DNA of 64,000 bases, taken from contig JAULSR010000002.1 of assembly GCA_030512295.1 (NCBI GenBank), positions 2,418,001 through 2,482,000 on the forward strand, read 5' to 3'. The DNA is from Bombardia bombarda. Its lineage: Eukaryota > Ascomycota > Sordariomycetes > Sordariales > Lasiosphaeriaceae. This document shows positions 1-10,624 of this stretch, one piece after another. Position numbers and translations under genes: made by a program. The notes below the pieces were generated by a model. It had not been told where the DNA came from. It saw nothing but the letters and a program-made list of their open reading frames with translations, and ran no database searches. Numbering within the stretch: the stretch's first letter is position 1; each line of letters opens with the position of its first letter.

Positions 1-55
1 CTGGAAGATCGAGCCGAGGGAGCCCGCTCCTTCGCAGAACCATAGGGCAGTGCGG

Positions 56-1141
56 ATGCCGTTGACGGAAGGAACAAAGCAAGTCGAAGGATCTCAGTCC
101 GTGCTCGAGATTCCAATTCATGGCAGTACCATGGGACCGAAACCGCGGTATGTGTCGATGATACAAAACCCAGTAAGTCCTGCGGCGTCGATGCGTCCGG
201 GCACAGCGGGTCGAGAACCCCCGCCGCCCTACAGCGAAGTCGACATGGCCCAATCCTCCGGTGCAGTCATGCTAGGTGGGAGTGGGACGGATACCTCATC
301 GGCCCCACGGAAGCCAACGCACAAGCCGCATAAGTGTTTCTTCTGTGGAAGACACTTCACACGGAAAGGAAATAGGTGGAACTGTGAAGAGCGACATCTA
401 AAGCGACGCCGCACCGAGGCTGTCCCTTGTCCCAGCCCCGACTGCAAAGCCAAGGGGATTGTGCTGAAGAATGAGTTACGATTCAAAAATCACGCCAAGT
501 CTATCCACAATCACGATATGAGGCCCAAGGTCACGGCAGACGTGCCGCGTGACCATCTGGGGGACGATTCGGATGGCGCTAGGGGCGACCCTTTAGCTTC
601 CCCTCATGAAGTGTGGGAGGACCTAGGGCTTTTCAAAGCCGCCTCTGGCTCGGAATATTCATTCAGCCCATCTCAGGACCGCTCAAGTTTCCTTGAACTC
701 GAAGAGGACCCTTGGTTATTGCCCGTCTTCAAGCCGGCCGACACATATATGGAAGACTGTGCTCCCGCCACGACAACCGCTTCCCTTGCTATGCCAGTCG
801 AGGACCTGGCTGTCTCGGAATGCCCGTCACTGATCAGCCGGTTGCCCGACCTAACAGGTCCCGACACTACCTGGTCACCACTTCAGTTCTGCGATGTTTT
901 CGTTGACCCTCTTATCAATACCTGTGTTGCGGTGTCAATAGAGGGTTCAGAATCCCCAGCATCGGACGATGTAGGAAACTGTCTAGAGCCAGCCTTGACA
1001 GATGGTGCTGCACTATCGGGTCCGGCGTCTCCGCAGTCCTCGGCTCAACTCAATCAGTCTCCTGGGCTCCATCCTTTCCCCAATACAAATCCGATGGAGT
1101 ACATCGACCCGGCCATTCTAGAGGAGCCGGGGGACGGCTAG
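56..1141 (+). CDS. C2H2-type zinc-finger protein, possibly 5'-partial
   Basis: Encodes about 361 residues from the first ATG at 56. The frame is open to the left edge, so the real start or an upstream exon may lie outside the window. Around residues 90-155 are two zinc-finger-like units: CFFC followed by a basic stretch and His, then CPSPDC with a downstream HAKSIH. The spacing (C-x4-C in the second) and the Lys/Arg-rich linker are typical of lineage-specific fungal C2H2 proteins. The rest is acidic, Ser/Pro-rich and low in structure, which would suit a transactivation region. A nuclear DNA-binding role is inferred from the fingers only; no ortholog is recognised. It ends with TAG at 1139-1141. 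Confidence 0.65.
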   Translation: MPLTEGTKQVEGSQSVLEIPIHGSTMGPKPRYVSMIQNPVSPAASMRPGTAGREPPPPYSEVDMAQSSGAVMLGGSGTDTSSAPRKPTHKPHKCFFCGRHFTRKGNRWNCEERHLKRRRTEAVPCPSPDCKAKGIVLKNELRFKNHAKSIHNHDMRPKVTADVPRDHLGDDSDGARGDPLASPHEVWEDLGLFKAASGSEYSFSPSQDRSSFLELEEDPWLLPVFKPADTYMEDCAPATTTASLAMPVEDLAVSECPSLISRLPDLTGPDTTWSPLQFCDVFVDPLINTCVAVSIEGSESPASDDVGNCLEPALTDGAALSGPASPQSSAQLNQSPGLHPFPNTNPMEYIDPAILEEPGDG

Positions 1142-3131
1142 CAGGCAGCTATGATCAACAGCCAATTGCATTAGCCGGAAGTTTTTCTCAGCGATCTCCG
1201 TTGTTGGGAGCAGACCTCTTCCGACGCCGACGCGAGCCGCGCCGCATCGTGCGACCATCCTACCGACATGATGACCACAGCAATGGGTCACCTCGTCCCA
1301 AGCGACCTCCACCTCGGCATGGCGCAAACGGTTGACAGCATTGTTCCGTGTGAAGCACACACTGGTCCATCCCCACGGTACCATCAGCCAGCCACCGCTT
1401 CTTGCTCCTCAAGAGCTTCGCAAGGATATCCTTCATTCGAGAATACAATATGTTCTCTTCTTTCTTCTGCCATTGGGAAATACCACTTTCCGTGATAGTA
1501 GTCGCAAGTTTTGTGTGTCTGATGGACGGAGATCCCGTCTTCTGTGTCTGGTGTTGGCGGCTCGCAATCACCACTCGGCCACATCCCTTCTTAGCAGTAA
1601 ACTAGCACCACTCTTTTGGGAGCGAACCACAGGAATCAAGGGTGCACGCCTGGGCATCCAGAATTCTCGACTCTCGGGCGGCTCGCAGATCTTCATCTAC
1701 GGAAATGCCAGCAGGATCAGTTGAAGTGACGGAAAAATTGGAGTCAATAACGATCAGCTTCGCGCCATGAACACGAAATGCGTGCCAGAGAAGGTACGCA
1801 ATTACATAATGCGTTGCACATGTCCCAGATCAACGGATTCATCCGCACATTAAGGCGGTTAGTCTTAGTGGCTCGAACCACGCCAACTCGTTAACGCCCC
1901 CCCGGAAGTGTAGTTGACACTTCCCAATATCGCATACCGAATGCCAGCATACTAGTGAGTTCCTGCCGGTCGTACGTGCCATCTCTGGACTAGACACTCA
2001 ACGACCGCTGGGTTAACCGCGTGCCATACGGGCAGTTCCGGAGGTTAGGAAAGCCGTGGCTGATCCGCCGAGGACTGAAGCAGGGAACAAGCACAGATGG
2101 ACAGGGGAACGCCCAGCACATTAGCGGGTCCGATTGATGCGATCCTGCACAAGATGGGCGTCGAGAGTGAGGAGAGGCGGGGCCTTCGGTGAGTGACAAT
2201 CGAGACGAAGGGCAGGATCGCGGTGGCATGTCACAATAAAGGGCCTATAATCATATATATGTACTTCCCGCATATTTTAATGTTGCTACTTGTGTATTGT
2301 GCATGCGGTGTATGGCGCTGGTCTGCGGACACAGTTTGCCCTTGTAGCAACTGTACCAAAGAGCCAGCCGACAGAACCCAGATCCATACCCGCGTTTCTT
2401 CACCACGCCGAACACTGGTTGCCCACTCTTTCTGTCATATGCGGGCTCGTTGCAACATTAATCTTGGCGTTGTTTGTGCGCTTCGTCATGAACTATGGTT
2501 TTAGACATCGCTATTTTTGTCCAGGCGACCCTGTAGCACGCAAAATAAGCCGGAGAGATTGACCTTGGGATCATTCTTAGCCTCCTACTGATAATCATCT
2601 ATACCGTCCATTTCATGTTCACGACCACAATGTGGAAGAAATGGCGAACTCAGGCGACTGCACACTCGCTGCGGAGTTGCAGACCCTGGGTCCGGGATAG
2701 TTGACGGCCCGCCCCTTGGCTTCTCTATCGCGAGAGCTGGAACGTGTACTGAAATAAGGCACCATAGGGCCATTAGCATTAGTCTAATCCTATTTTGAGT
2801 CTTTCAGCTGTCTGGTGTTTGTCGAAATGGCGCTGAGTAACATGGCGCCTGCGTGCTCAACCCTCTGCGGCCTTGCTCAACTATCTAAGACGTGGAATAG
2901 CAATAGCGTGAAGCCGGCCATTCGCCCCGAAGCTGATAGGCAGGCTATTGGGGTACGCACAACCATCTCCCCTTAAATAGGACAATGTAGATCACGATTC
3001 CTAAGCTGGTATTGTCTCGGTAGCGGGAGAACGAGGCTGGTGCCGCCCGCATCTTCGATCTTTGGGAGCAGCATACTACACTCCTAAGTATTTCCATTTC
3101 GGACAGACTCAAGATACAGATCACTGTATGC
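1142..3131. other. Intergenic, one possible exon
   Basis: About 2 kb without a gene I can support. Open stretches are short, begin without ATG and show no family signature. The only piece that reads like protein is 2290-2562 on the plus strand, listed separately. Confidence 0.5.
2290..2562 (+). other. Possible terminal exon of a small membrane protein
   Basis: An open stretch ends at TGA 2560-2562. Its second half has a hydrophobic segment (LSVICGLVATLILALFVRFV) followed by a basic tail ending KISRRD, a plausible single transmembrane helix with a cytosolic end. There is no ATG near the 5' side, so it would have to be a downstream exon; candidate acceptors are TAG near 2347 and AAG near 2361. 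No family is recognised and chance remains likely. Confidence 0.2.
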
Positions 3132-3702
3132 TTAATACCTAGTGCGTAGCACTAGCTGGTACTGCATGGCGGGCCTCTGGAATCCTGCTCTTTTATCGGC
3201 TGTCTTCGTGCCCCGAGCCCTCCATAGCACCGCGACGGTCCATTGTCGAGTCTGTCCAATGAGCTCATTCATTACGTTCTGAACCTTTCGTGGAAGTGTC
3301 CGCATACAGATTGCCAGCTTCTGAGCATAGAACCATCCACTCCTTTCCGATTCATAGGCTGAAGCTAGGTGAGCCTGGCTATACTGGTGTTCCTTCTTGA
3401 CAGAAACCACATGGGAGGTTCTGAGCTCCGCTAACTCAAATAGTTGGACTCCAAGAACTTGGAAGCCGGTGTATGGTTTGTACACTCTTCTGTGGTAGAC
3501 TATGGTCCAACACTCGTATAGGGCATCAAGGCTAGCACGGGCGGTCAGCATGACGCCTTATCAATGCTTGGTGCGCTTACTCGGGGTCAAAGAGGAATTT
3601 CTCAGGCGACGGCTCAGAGCTCGTCTCCGGCTTTTCGTCAGAGTTCAGGTACTCGTCATCGAGAAGGGCGGCCGCCTCGCCGCATCTCGTATGAGCATCC
3701 AT
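3132..3702 (-). CDS. Hypothetical protein, two exons
   Basis: The proposed gene starts at ATG 3702. Exon 1 is 3702-3581, the intron 3580-3532 (49 bp; GTAAGC donor, TGCTGAC branch site, CTAG acceptor), and exon 2 is 3531-3132, giving 173 residues. The join is in frame (GA|C, Asp) and links an acidic, Ser/Pro-rich N-terminus (EKPETSSEPSPEK) to a mixed globular-looking region containing DALYECW and YKPYTGFQVLGVQLFELAEL. The intron carries all three consensus signals at normal spacing, which is the main reason to believe the gene. No family is recognised. The last 30 residues look less protein-like and another intron near the 3' end is possible. Confidence 0.45.
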
Positions 3703-4056
3703 TAGGGGTTAGCAGTAGGTGTGTGTCGAGGAGTCTGCCGGGTAACGCTGACAAGACGTCTTCTAGGTACCTAAAGATCTTTATAACACTCCTCTCTATC
3801 TGGGCCCCCAGGAATTATGTTTAGGGCATCACAGAACACCGGGGCCGGGCGTACGGGATCCGGGAGCTACGGTCGGGTTGCCGTTGCATCCGACTCCGAA
3901 GCGTCCCAGATCCGGGATCCCTGGCAAGTTATACGCCTTATATTCCGGCTCACTCTTCGAAAGTATCAAGATTCAGACCCTCTCTCTAGCGAAATAGGCT
4001 ATTACCCGACCTTGTGCGAGACTTTAGCACCCTGCTAAGGTTTAAGACTTTGTTCC
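3703..4056. promoter_or_regulatory. Short divergent intergenic region
   Basis: About 350 bp between two divergently read hypothetical genes, presumably holding both promoters. It contains CTAGGTACCTAAAG-type AT/GC-balanced sequence but no motif I can name. Confidence 0.3.
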
Positions 4057-5231
4057 ATGGCGCAACACATCTACGGGAGCAATGTCTGGAGAAGCAATGA
4101 CGTCGGCAGAGTCGAAGAAATGCTCAAAGCGCTAGTACTTCAAGGGGACAGAGCCGATAGTCCCGAAGAAGTCCTGGCACCTATGGATATCGATGCGCCT
4201 CTCGCAGCGGAAATGAGCTGTGAGAAGAAAAGCGCAAACGTTTCAGCCTTCAATCTCCCGGACATCAATATGCTTATCGACGGCAGTGAGACAGAGACTG
4301 CAAACAACACATCACTTTCCGAATCCACGAATATCGACCAATTGGCCGGTGTGTGCGTTGGCGATACCAGGCTAGAACTTTCACAGGCCAGAACGACTAG
4401 CTCGAATTCGCGACCGTCTCGAGCGACAACGACAAATTCAACGTTCAGAGAGATGATTCGAGAAGAAAGGCCTTGGACACATGCAGAAATGAAAGCTCAC
4501 AGAGTGAGTTTCCTTAGCAACAGGCTCATTGGACATGAACCGATCAGTACTTTCGCCGGCAATTGCGAGAAGACCTTACCAGACTGGATAGCATTGCTCC
4601 GCAATGCCACATTACCGAACGGCATCACGAGCGAAGATCCCCGTATTATCGCTGCATTTAAAGCTGTAGACAGCGTTATATGTGGGCAAGGCTCTAAAAT
4701 GCTGCGGCGGCTCGCTAACGTCCATCTAATGAGACTCTTTGGTTCTCTTGAAGCTATTATAGAAACCGATAGAGAGACTGGGCGAATTCACCGGGAGCCT
4801 TACTATCGAGACGATCACGTTGCTATGGATATATATATAAGCGCCCAAGAAACGCATTCGAACACGAATGAGCTGAGGCTTATGCTAAGAAGAGGCCGGA
4901 AGCGGTTCAGCAAAAGATGGAGTGACTTGGCTACCGCATCACCACTCTTTGTGCTGGTCTATTCAGACGCAGCCGAATCAATCGTGTATGTGCCACTACC
5001 CGTCCGATGTTTCATTTGCTGACTCTCGTAAGTAAGGATTTCAAAAATATAGACAACCCAACCCTGAACATGGTAGCGACCAGAACCTTGAAGGTGTGTC
5101 CTGACCAGCTTGTGCGTATCTGTGCTCGTCTTTCCGGAGTGGCAGACGCCGCAGTCAGATCAAACCAATCTCTTGATGAGCGCCAGTTTTCGGCCGCGCA
5201 AATCATGCAGACTTTCGCGATTTTGAACTGA
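4057..5231 (+). CDS. Hypothetical protein, one intron with two in-frame splice choices
   Basis: ATG at 4057 opens a 309-codon first exon. Two splice choices around 4984-5036 lead to the same downstream frame. One is GTATGT at 4986 to TAAG ending 5032 (47 bp); the other is GTGTAT at 4984 to TAAG ending 5036 (53 bp). Both use the TTGCTGAC branch at about 5017-5024. They yield 374-376 residues, differing by a Val-Lys pair. The N-terminal 130 residues are acidic and Ser/Thr-rich. From about residue 135 the sequence is more structured, with RPWTHAEMKAHRVSFLSNRL, a Leu-rich helix (MLRRLANVHLMRLFGSLEAII) and a basic RRGRKRFSKRW. There is no recognised domain and no signal peptide or membrane helix. 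Confidence 0.6.
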
Positions 5232-5509
5232 TTTTGGGGAATCATATTCATTTTTTTGAGGGTTTTTTTTTTGTCAGATTTACTTGGGACCTGCGGCCTT
5301 GAATATTGTCAGCTTGAGCTGTCCACTGTGGCTTAGGTTGAATAGGGACGGGGTGTCCTGAGATCTCACTATGATCTCGATTTCCTGTACTGTCTGGAGC
5401 TGGCTTCTGGTTGTGGCGTCCGAGTGTAGCCTTTGAGTGTGTCTGTGGCCGGCATCCTGGGCACGTGGGTACGTCCTGAAACCGGGTCTGGATGTGGCAT
5501 CTGGGCGTT

Positions 5510-5850
5510 GCCTGGAGCCGGGATCTGGGTGTGGCATCTGAGTGTGGCATCTGAGTGTGGCATCTGTGAGTGTGGCCTGGAGCCGGGATCTGGGTGTGGC
5601 ATCTGAGTGTGGCATCTGAGTATGGCATCTGTGAGTGTGGCATCTGTGAGTGTGGCATCTCTGAGTGTGGCATCTCTGAGTGTGGCCTGGAGCCGGGATC
5701 TGGGTGTGGCATCTGAGTGTGGCATCTGAGTGTGGCATCTGTGAGTGTGGCCTGGAGCCGGGATCTGGGTGTGGCATCTGAGTTTGACATCTGAGTGTGG
5801 CCTCTAAGGGCGGCCTGGAGCTGGGATTACTGAGCCGGGATCTGGATTTG
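5510..5850. repeat. Nested minisatellite (13/15-bp units in 63/111-bp blocks)
   Basis: The basic unit is GGCATCTGAGTGT (13 bp), with 15-bp variants (GGCATCTGTGAGTGT, GGCATCTCTGAGTGT). Blocks are introduced by CCTGGAGCCGGGATCTGG at about 5513, 5576, 5687 and 5750, with a decayed copy near 5813. Block lengths are about 63, 111, 63 and 63 bp. The unit has no stop on the minus strand, so all three minus frames stay open with permuted His/Thr/Pro/Ser repeats. That pattern follows from a 13-bp period and does not indicate a gene. Confidence 0.9.
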
Positions 5851-6458
5851 AGTGTGGCGTGGAGCCGAAATGCCGGTTGGCACCTGGGTACGTCCTGGAG
5901 ACGGAGTCCTGCCGCAAAATAAGTTGCCGCAAAATAAATTCTACACGATCTCCAAGACAGATAGCGGTGCTGCTTGAACTGCTCTTTTGAGTATCGCTAG
6001 AAAAGGCCGAGACTTTGCCTATTGTTACCTTCTACTGTTCTGAACGAGCATCGTATGGGGTCACAGATGGGCAATATCATTGGTTCCATCCAGGAGCACC
6101 GCACAAAGATATGACAGGAGCTCAGAAACGGAGAGAATTCATCGTTCTCGAGATTTCAGCTTGCGGTTCGACATGGTCCTGAAATTACACAAATCTCGTC
6201 ATAAGTAGACCCTTCATATGGCCTCGAAGTGCACTTTCGTAACCCTAGACTACGACTAGCCTCGGTTGAAATCATCAACGTAACCTGTCAATTATTCATC
6301 AAACACCTACTTCAAAGTGCCATGGATGGCTTGCTATCCAAGGATGTCCTCAGGAGCATGGTTGCTTTACATATCGAGTCCACCTCTCCATATGGCTCTA
6401 AGTCGGTGCCTTGCATATGCGAACCCATCCAAGCTGCAGCTCCTTTCCCTCGCGATAC

Positions 6459-6664
6459 AGATAATCTATACTGATTTGGCTGTAAGATGACACCCATGTT
6501 AAGTACCTCAGCCAATGAGCTAGAGCCTCATATCTAGCCATTGCAGATAATCTATTTGGCTGTAAGATCACACCCATGTACCTCACCAATGAGGCGAGCT
6601 AGAGCCCTCATATGTACACCTTAGCTAAAGCCCGTGGTGCACCTTAGCTAAGCGCCGTGGTGCG
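6459..6664. repeat. Imperfect direct repeats (about 75 bp and about 24 bp)
   Basis: A segment starting CAGATAATCTAT, running through TTTGGCTGTAAGAT, CACCCATGT and GAGCTAGAGC to CTCATAT, occurs at about 6459-6533 and again at about 6545-6612 with small indels. It is followed by two copies of CACCTTAGCTAA(A)GC..CGTGGTG at about 6618-6662. The copies have diverged, so the duplication is not recent. No inverted termini or coding potential were seen. Confidence 0.7.
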
Positions 6665-7429
6665 CCGTAAATCGAAATGATGCACTGCAGCTAAAGCTCG
6701 TGCAACTGTTGGACCTAGGTATCAAGTTCACACGCAGACCATCGCTCAAACGGACTTCAGGTATGATCGTGTCAGTTTTATTTCAGTCACCGTCTGTAGG
6801 CATAGCACAGCTTGAAGCAAAACAAAGCAAAGCAATTCAATGAGATTGTCCTCTAGCCCTAATCTCGTCCATGTCCTCCACATCTCCAAGCTGCATCTTT
6901 TGCTACATACTCCTTGTGCTATTCCTGTTCGGATTAGTGCATAGTACCCAAACGCATACAAGGGGTTTACATACCTTGCGACCGCAATCTGGACAGATTT
7001 GCCCCGTTGATGGAATAATGCCGTCTACACAATTGTATCCGCACATGGTGCTTTGATCTAGTTCTATCAATATAGTCGTTACCAGCGTTAACCAGGGCGA
7101 ACTCACTTTGACTTTGGTATACAGTCGCGAATTCGTTTCTGCAATACGAGAATCCTTGGATGGTGTGAGATTATTCTACAAATCGGGGTTCAGGTCGAAC
7201 GGGCTGGTCCGGCTTTATAAAGGCTTTGCTACCCAAACACTGCGCCACAAATTCTTTGTGGCTCCAGTCGTTTTCGTTACCTCGCCACAACATGGCGGGG
7301 TACGCTTTTGATGTCGAACGTCGTGATCTTTGCCCCGCATCGGCTCCCAAACACCAGCGCACAATCGCCATTCTCGACTTCCATCCGCCCTGATAGTGCG
7401 AGTCTTCACGACACGACGAGGCCTATTCT

Positions 7430-8196
7430 ATGGCGTCATCAGACTCTCCGGGCACCCTTGTCTTTGAAGAAAACCAGATCTCTGCAGCGATAACCGAGGA
7501 TAAGGTTCTACAGTTCTTCCAGGAGCATGGGATATTCTACGAATCAGACGCAGAGATCGGGAGACTCGCCGGTACGCTGGGAAACGAAGGCCTTGGCCTT
7601 CGTCCTGATATAGCAAAATTTACAGAAGTCTATATGGGAAAACCAGTAAGCCCCATGCTGTCGTTGTTTTGCGCGAACTGACAACATCCAGCGCTGCCGA
7701 AAACTTCTAGAACACTTCCGTCCAGATTACGGGTACGTTGTCGGAGAAGACGGCTACTACTTCGCCTCTACAACATCCGAAGAAGAAGCCAAAGGTCGGA
7801 TCACAGTGTTCATGTTGCGGCCAAAGACGGTCTTGGAGTTTGCTACGGAGAGTCACAACGTTACATTCCAATCTGTCCCATCGCCGTACCGACTTCGCAT
7901 CATCCCCTACCCGCAGATTAAAGGACAGTTCATAGAGATCCAAGCTAAGTTTGAGGATGGCGGAATGTGAGTGGCTCAATGGTCCTTCTATCCTGGTTTG
8001 TTCTAACACGAGAAAGTCTTGTAGCGCATCCGCGAATGGCCATCAGGCCCGTAAAAAAGTCTTGGGTTGGGTACGCAGGTCCGATTCCCGAGTTAGCTTC
8101 ACATCAGTCATAGCACATGGAGTCTGTTCGACTCAGTGTGGTGGTATTTTGGGTTCAGTGGTGTGTAGCAGCATAGCAGAGTTAGAGGAAATATAG
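7430..8196 (+). CDS. Hypothetical protein, three exons
   Basis: The start is ATG 7430. Exons are 7430-7645, 7692-7966 and 8025-8196. Intron 1 is 46 bp (GTAAGC..CCAG, branch AACTGAC) and intron 2 is 58 bp (GTGAGT..GTAG, branch TTCTAACA). All junctions are in frame, giving about 220 residues. If intron 2 is retained, a TGA overlapping its donor ends the protein at 163. The first two exons read as one compact domain: VLQFFQEHGIFYES, LGLRPDIAKFTEVYMGKP, then KLLEHFRPDYGYVVGEDGYYF and RLRIIPYPQIKGQFIEIQAKFEDGG. Exon 3 is less convincing. No family is recognised and no catalytic motif was seen. Confidence 0.55.
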
Positions 8197-8498
8197 ACGA
8201 AGACTTGTATTCGTACCGAAACGCCTCTAGACCTTAGACTGACCTTTCCGTAGATAGGATCTGGCCGCCTTGTTTCCAACAATTCGCATTACTCCAAGCG
8301 CGTATGGAGAACGTTCTGACAGCCCCCTGTGCGCGAATCCAATCCGGTGCCTTCGTGTGGCGGGTGTCTCTTACATGCGGCTCCATGAGCCTGGCGCTCA
8401 TATTGCTGACGTTGGCTCTTCGCTTCAATAGAACGGCATCCCGAGCCCCGTTGGTGGACGACCAGCGGCTGACCTCTTCGATCGGTCGCATGCCCGGA

Positions 8499-9679
8499 TC
8501 ACTGCCATCCTGTGCTTCGGCTTCCAGGAAAGGCATCAGTCCACATATCGTTATCTGATGTTGCATGCCTGTCTAGGCAGTAGAGTTCGGTGAAAATTGG
8601 CTGGTCAACATGGACGAGGGGATTGCCACGGTTTGAGATCATCTGATTCGGATCAATGGCCGCTTGTCCGCTTTCCCACCGATAGTATTGCGAGTCGCCA
8701 ATGGGTCCGGAGATAGTGCCACTGTTTTGAGCATTCTGGTCGAAAGCTCCCAATCCCGTAAACGACTGATCAGTTCTGGGGGGCACGTCTCCTTCGTTTG
8801 ACTGGAATACTCGATCAGTGGGCGTTTTGCTTTGAGACTGTTCCAGCGCTTCAGCTTGGTTGTCAACGGCCAGGGACTCAGACCCGTCGTCAACGAATAG
8901 CCCTGGCGTTCGCATTGAGAGTGAAACCACTTCCGCTGAGGTGCCGTTCCCTTTGGGTGGACCCGCTGTTGGATGATCTGGTGAATGAGATCGAGGCCTG
9001 CCAGATCTTCTGCGTTTTCGCATGTATGAGCGAACACTAAGTGTCTCCACCTTTGGCTTCAGTTTCGTGGATATCTCCTTGACCACTGTGTCACGTCTGC
9101 CTGATATTTCTCGGCGCAGGTCCGGTGATGGCTCATCTGCGCATCGATGGATTATCAATTGGTCCGCATTGAAGAAATGCCAGCTGCAAGCCGGACAGTT
9201 CTCATCACATGGGTAGTCTACGAAAAGTTTGTAAGTATTTTGTGATGCAGGGGGAAAAGAAGCACTCACGTAGCCTCTGGTAATGCCGCTTCAGATCTTG
9301 CGTTCTCGCAAACGCTGAGCCGCAGTCGGGACACTTGAACGGCCTGCCTTTTGTCAAGCCGCGTCCATCCACGTCTCCATCCCCCTCTCCATCCCCCTCT
9401 CTATCCCCCTCTCCACGAACCTGGGCACCATCATTGGGCAGATTACCGTCTGAACTGCAACCTTTGCAGATGTTGACGGTTCGAAGAACAGTTTGAAGTT
9501 GGTCGAGTATTGCGCTTGTCATGGACTGCAAGAGGGGTCAAAGCTGGAATATGGACAACATTTGGTCGCTTCCGTACCTGGTAATTCTGGATGTGCGATG
9601 ATATGTGGGCCACGATCACCTCAAACCTTAGAGGGAGCACATCCGGGCAAGCAGTACATGCGAAGTAGTTCTCTGCCAT
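8499..9679 (-). CDS. C2H2 zinc-finger protein, three exons
   Basis: ATG is at 9679. Exons are 9679-9578, 9525-9270 and 9217-8499; both introns are 52 bp (GTACGG..TGCAG and GTGAGT..CGTAG). The product is 358 residues. Fingers in order are: an N-terminal CTAC...HISSH unit; an acidic GD-repeat linker encoded by a CCATCC/CCTCTC-type repeat; a classical CPDCGSAF..DLKRHYQRLH finger; and a CPACSWHFF..LIIHRC finger. The last ligand His of the classical finger is created across the second splice junction (C|AC), which supports that intron. The C-terminal 170 residues are polar and disordered. Inferred nuclear DNA- or RNA-binding protein of unknown target. Confidence 0.75.
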
Positions 9680-10198
9680 ATTTGTAAAGTAGTTGTAGGT
9701 AGAGGGAGAGTAATATCGGTTGTCGTCGGAGCGCTGGTCCTTAACCAGGAGGCTGACTCAGCCGCGTCCTTGAGGGGTATCTCCTTATGGTGCATATTAA
9801 AGTAAGGTAGGTAACGAGAACTCGACATAACACAATGTTTCGTTGATGTTCGTACCCCGGTAACAGGTGGTAAGTCGTAACGGTGTTCTGAACGGCGTCC
9901 GTTACACACCGTTCCAAAACGCTGACCGAAAACTTCAACAATGTCTCGAGTGTGAACAAACTCACGCGTACCGCTTCGGACACAGCAAACTTGCCATTTT
10001 TCCAAGATACGCAATGCGGCCTGCGCAGCCTGCCTTATCCCGCTGCGTCGACGTAGCACACCGGTCATGCCATGGAGCCAACATTGCGTTCCCGTTGAAT
10101 ACAAAAGGCAGATGAAGCCCCTTCATCTGGCTCTCCCGCCACAAAGCATTATTCTCGTCGTCTAATTGTCTAACTCACTCAAACCTACCAACATCACT
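9680..10198. promoter_or_regulatory. Divergent intergenic region
   Basis: About 520 bp between the divergent zinc-finger gene and the small Cys-rich gene, presumably carrying both promoters. No motif is recognised. Confidence 0.3.
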
Positions 10199-10624
10199 AT
10201 GGCCATCAGCGGGGCCCAAGAGCTCGTCAACAATGCCAAGTGCGACGTAAGTCTTTACCTTCACATGCTATCCTCCTCTTTACCCATGCTAACTTCATCA
10301 TTATGGATAGAAATGTGGCAAGGAGGTAAGCGATGCACATGTTTCCTTGGCCCTCCCGCAACGAAGCGTGTCGGTGCAAGCCACGGGCGCCACCTTGACG
10401 GGCGCTCATGGGAGCCAGCTCCATCTATCCTTTTTCATTCCCCAGAACAACGTTCCAAAGTGCGTCTCAACATTCAAGGCTAACATGTGGTCAACCTAAG
10501 GGCTGCAATGGACATTGCCCCAGCTGCACCATGGAACTGGGCTCAAACGGAGAATGCAGCAGCTGCGTAAGTATCCTCCTGATGCCTGGGGAAGATCCTA
10601 TTTGACTAGTATGGACAGGGTTGA
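10199..10624 (+). CDS. Small cysteine-rich, metallothionein-like peptide
   Basis: The proposed four-exon gene has exons 10199-10246, 10311-10325 (a 15-nt micro-exon), 10501-10566 and 10619-10624. It encodes 44 residues with seven Cys arranged as CDKC, CNGHCPSC and CSSC, the kind of Cys spacing that binds Cu(I) or Zn(II). Introns have GTAAGT/GTAAGC donors and ATAG, TAAG and ACAG acceptors, with GCTAAC branch sites in introns 1 and 2. Intron 2 is long (175 bp), so its exact ends are the weakest part. Metal buffering in the cytosol is inferred from composition only. Reading into the last donor instead would replace the final Gly with a short tail. Confidence 0.5.

Larger units (their letters stand above)
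5232..7429. other. Intergenic region rich in tandem repeats
   Basis: About 2.2 kb without a supported gene. It holds the nested minisatellite at 5510-5850 and imperfect direct repeats at 6459-6664, listed separately. The long minus-strand open frames here are a by-product of the minisatellite. Confidence 0.6.

Noticed and set aside
5248..5790. Minus-strand open frames of up to 180 codons rich in His/Thr/Pro
   Set aside because: They arise from the stop-free 13-bp minisatellite read in three frames.
8075..8095. tRNA T-arm-like GGTCCGATTCCCG
   Set aside because: No matching acceptor, D-arm or anticodon arm upstream, and the key TTC is altered.
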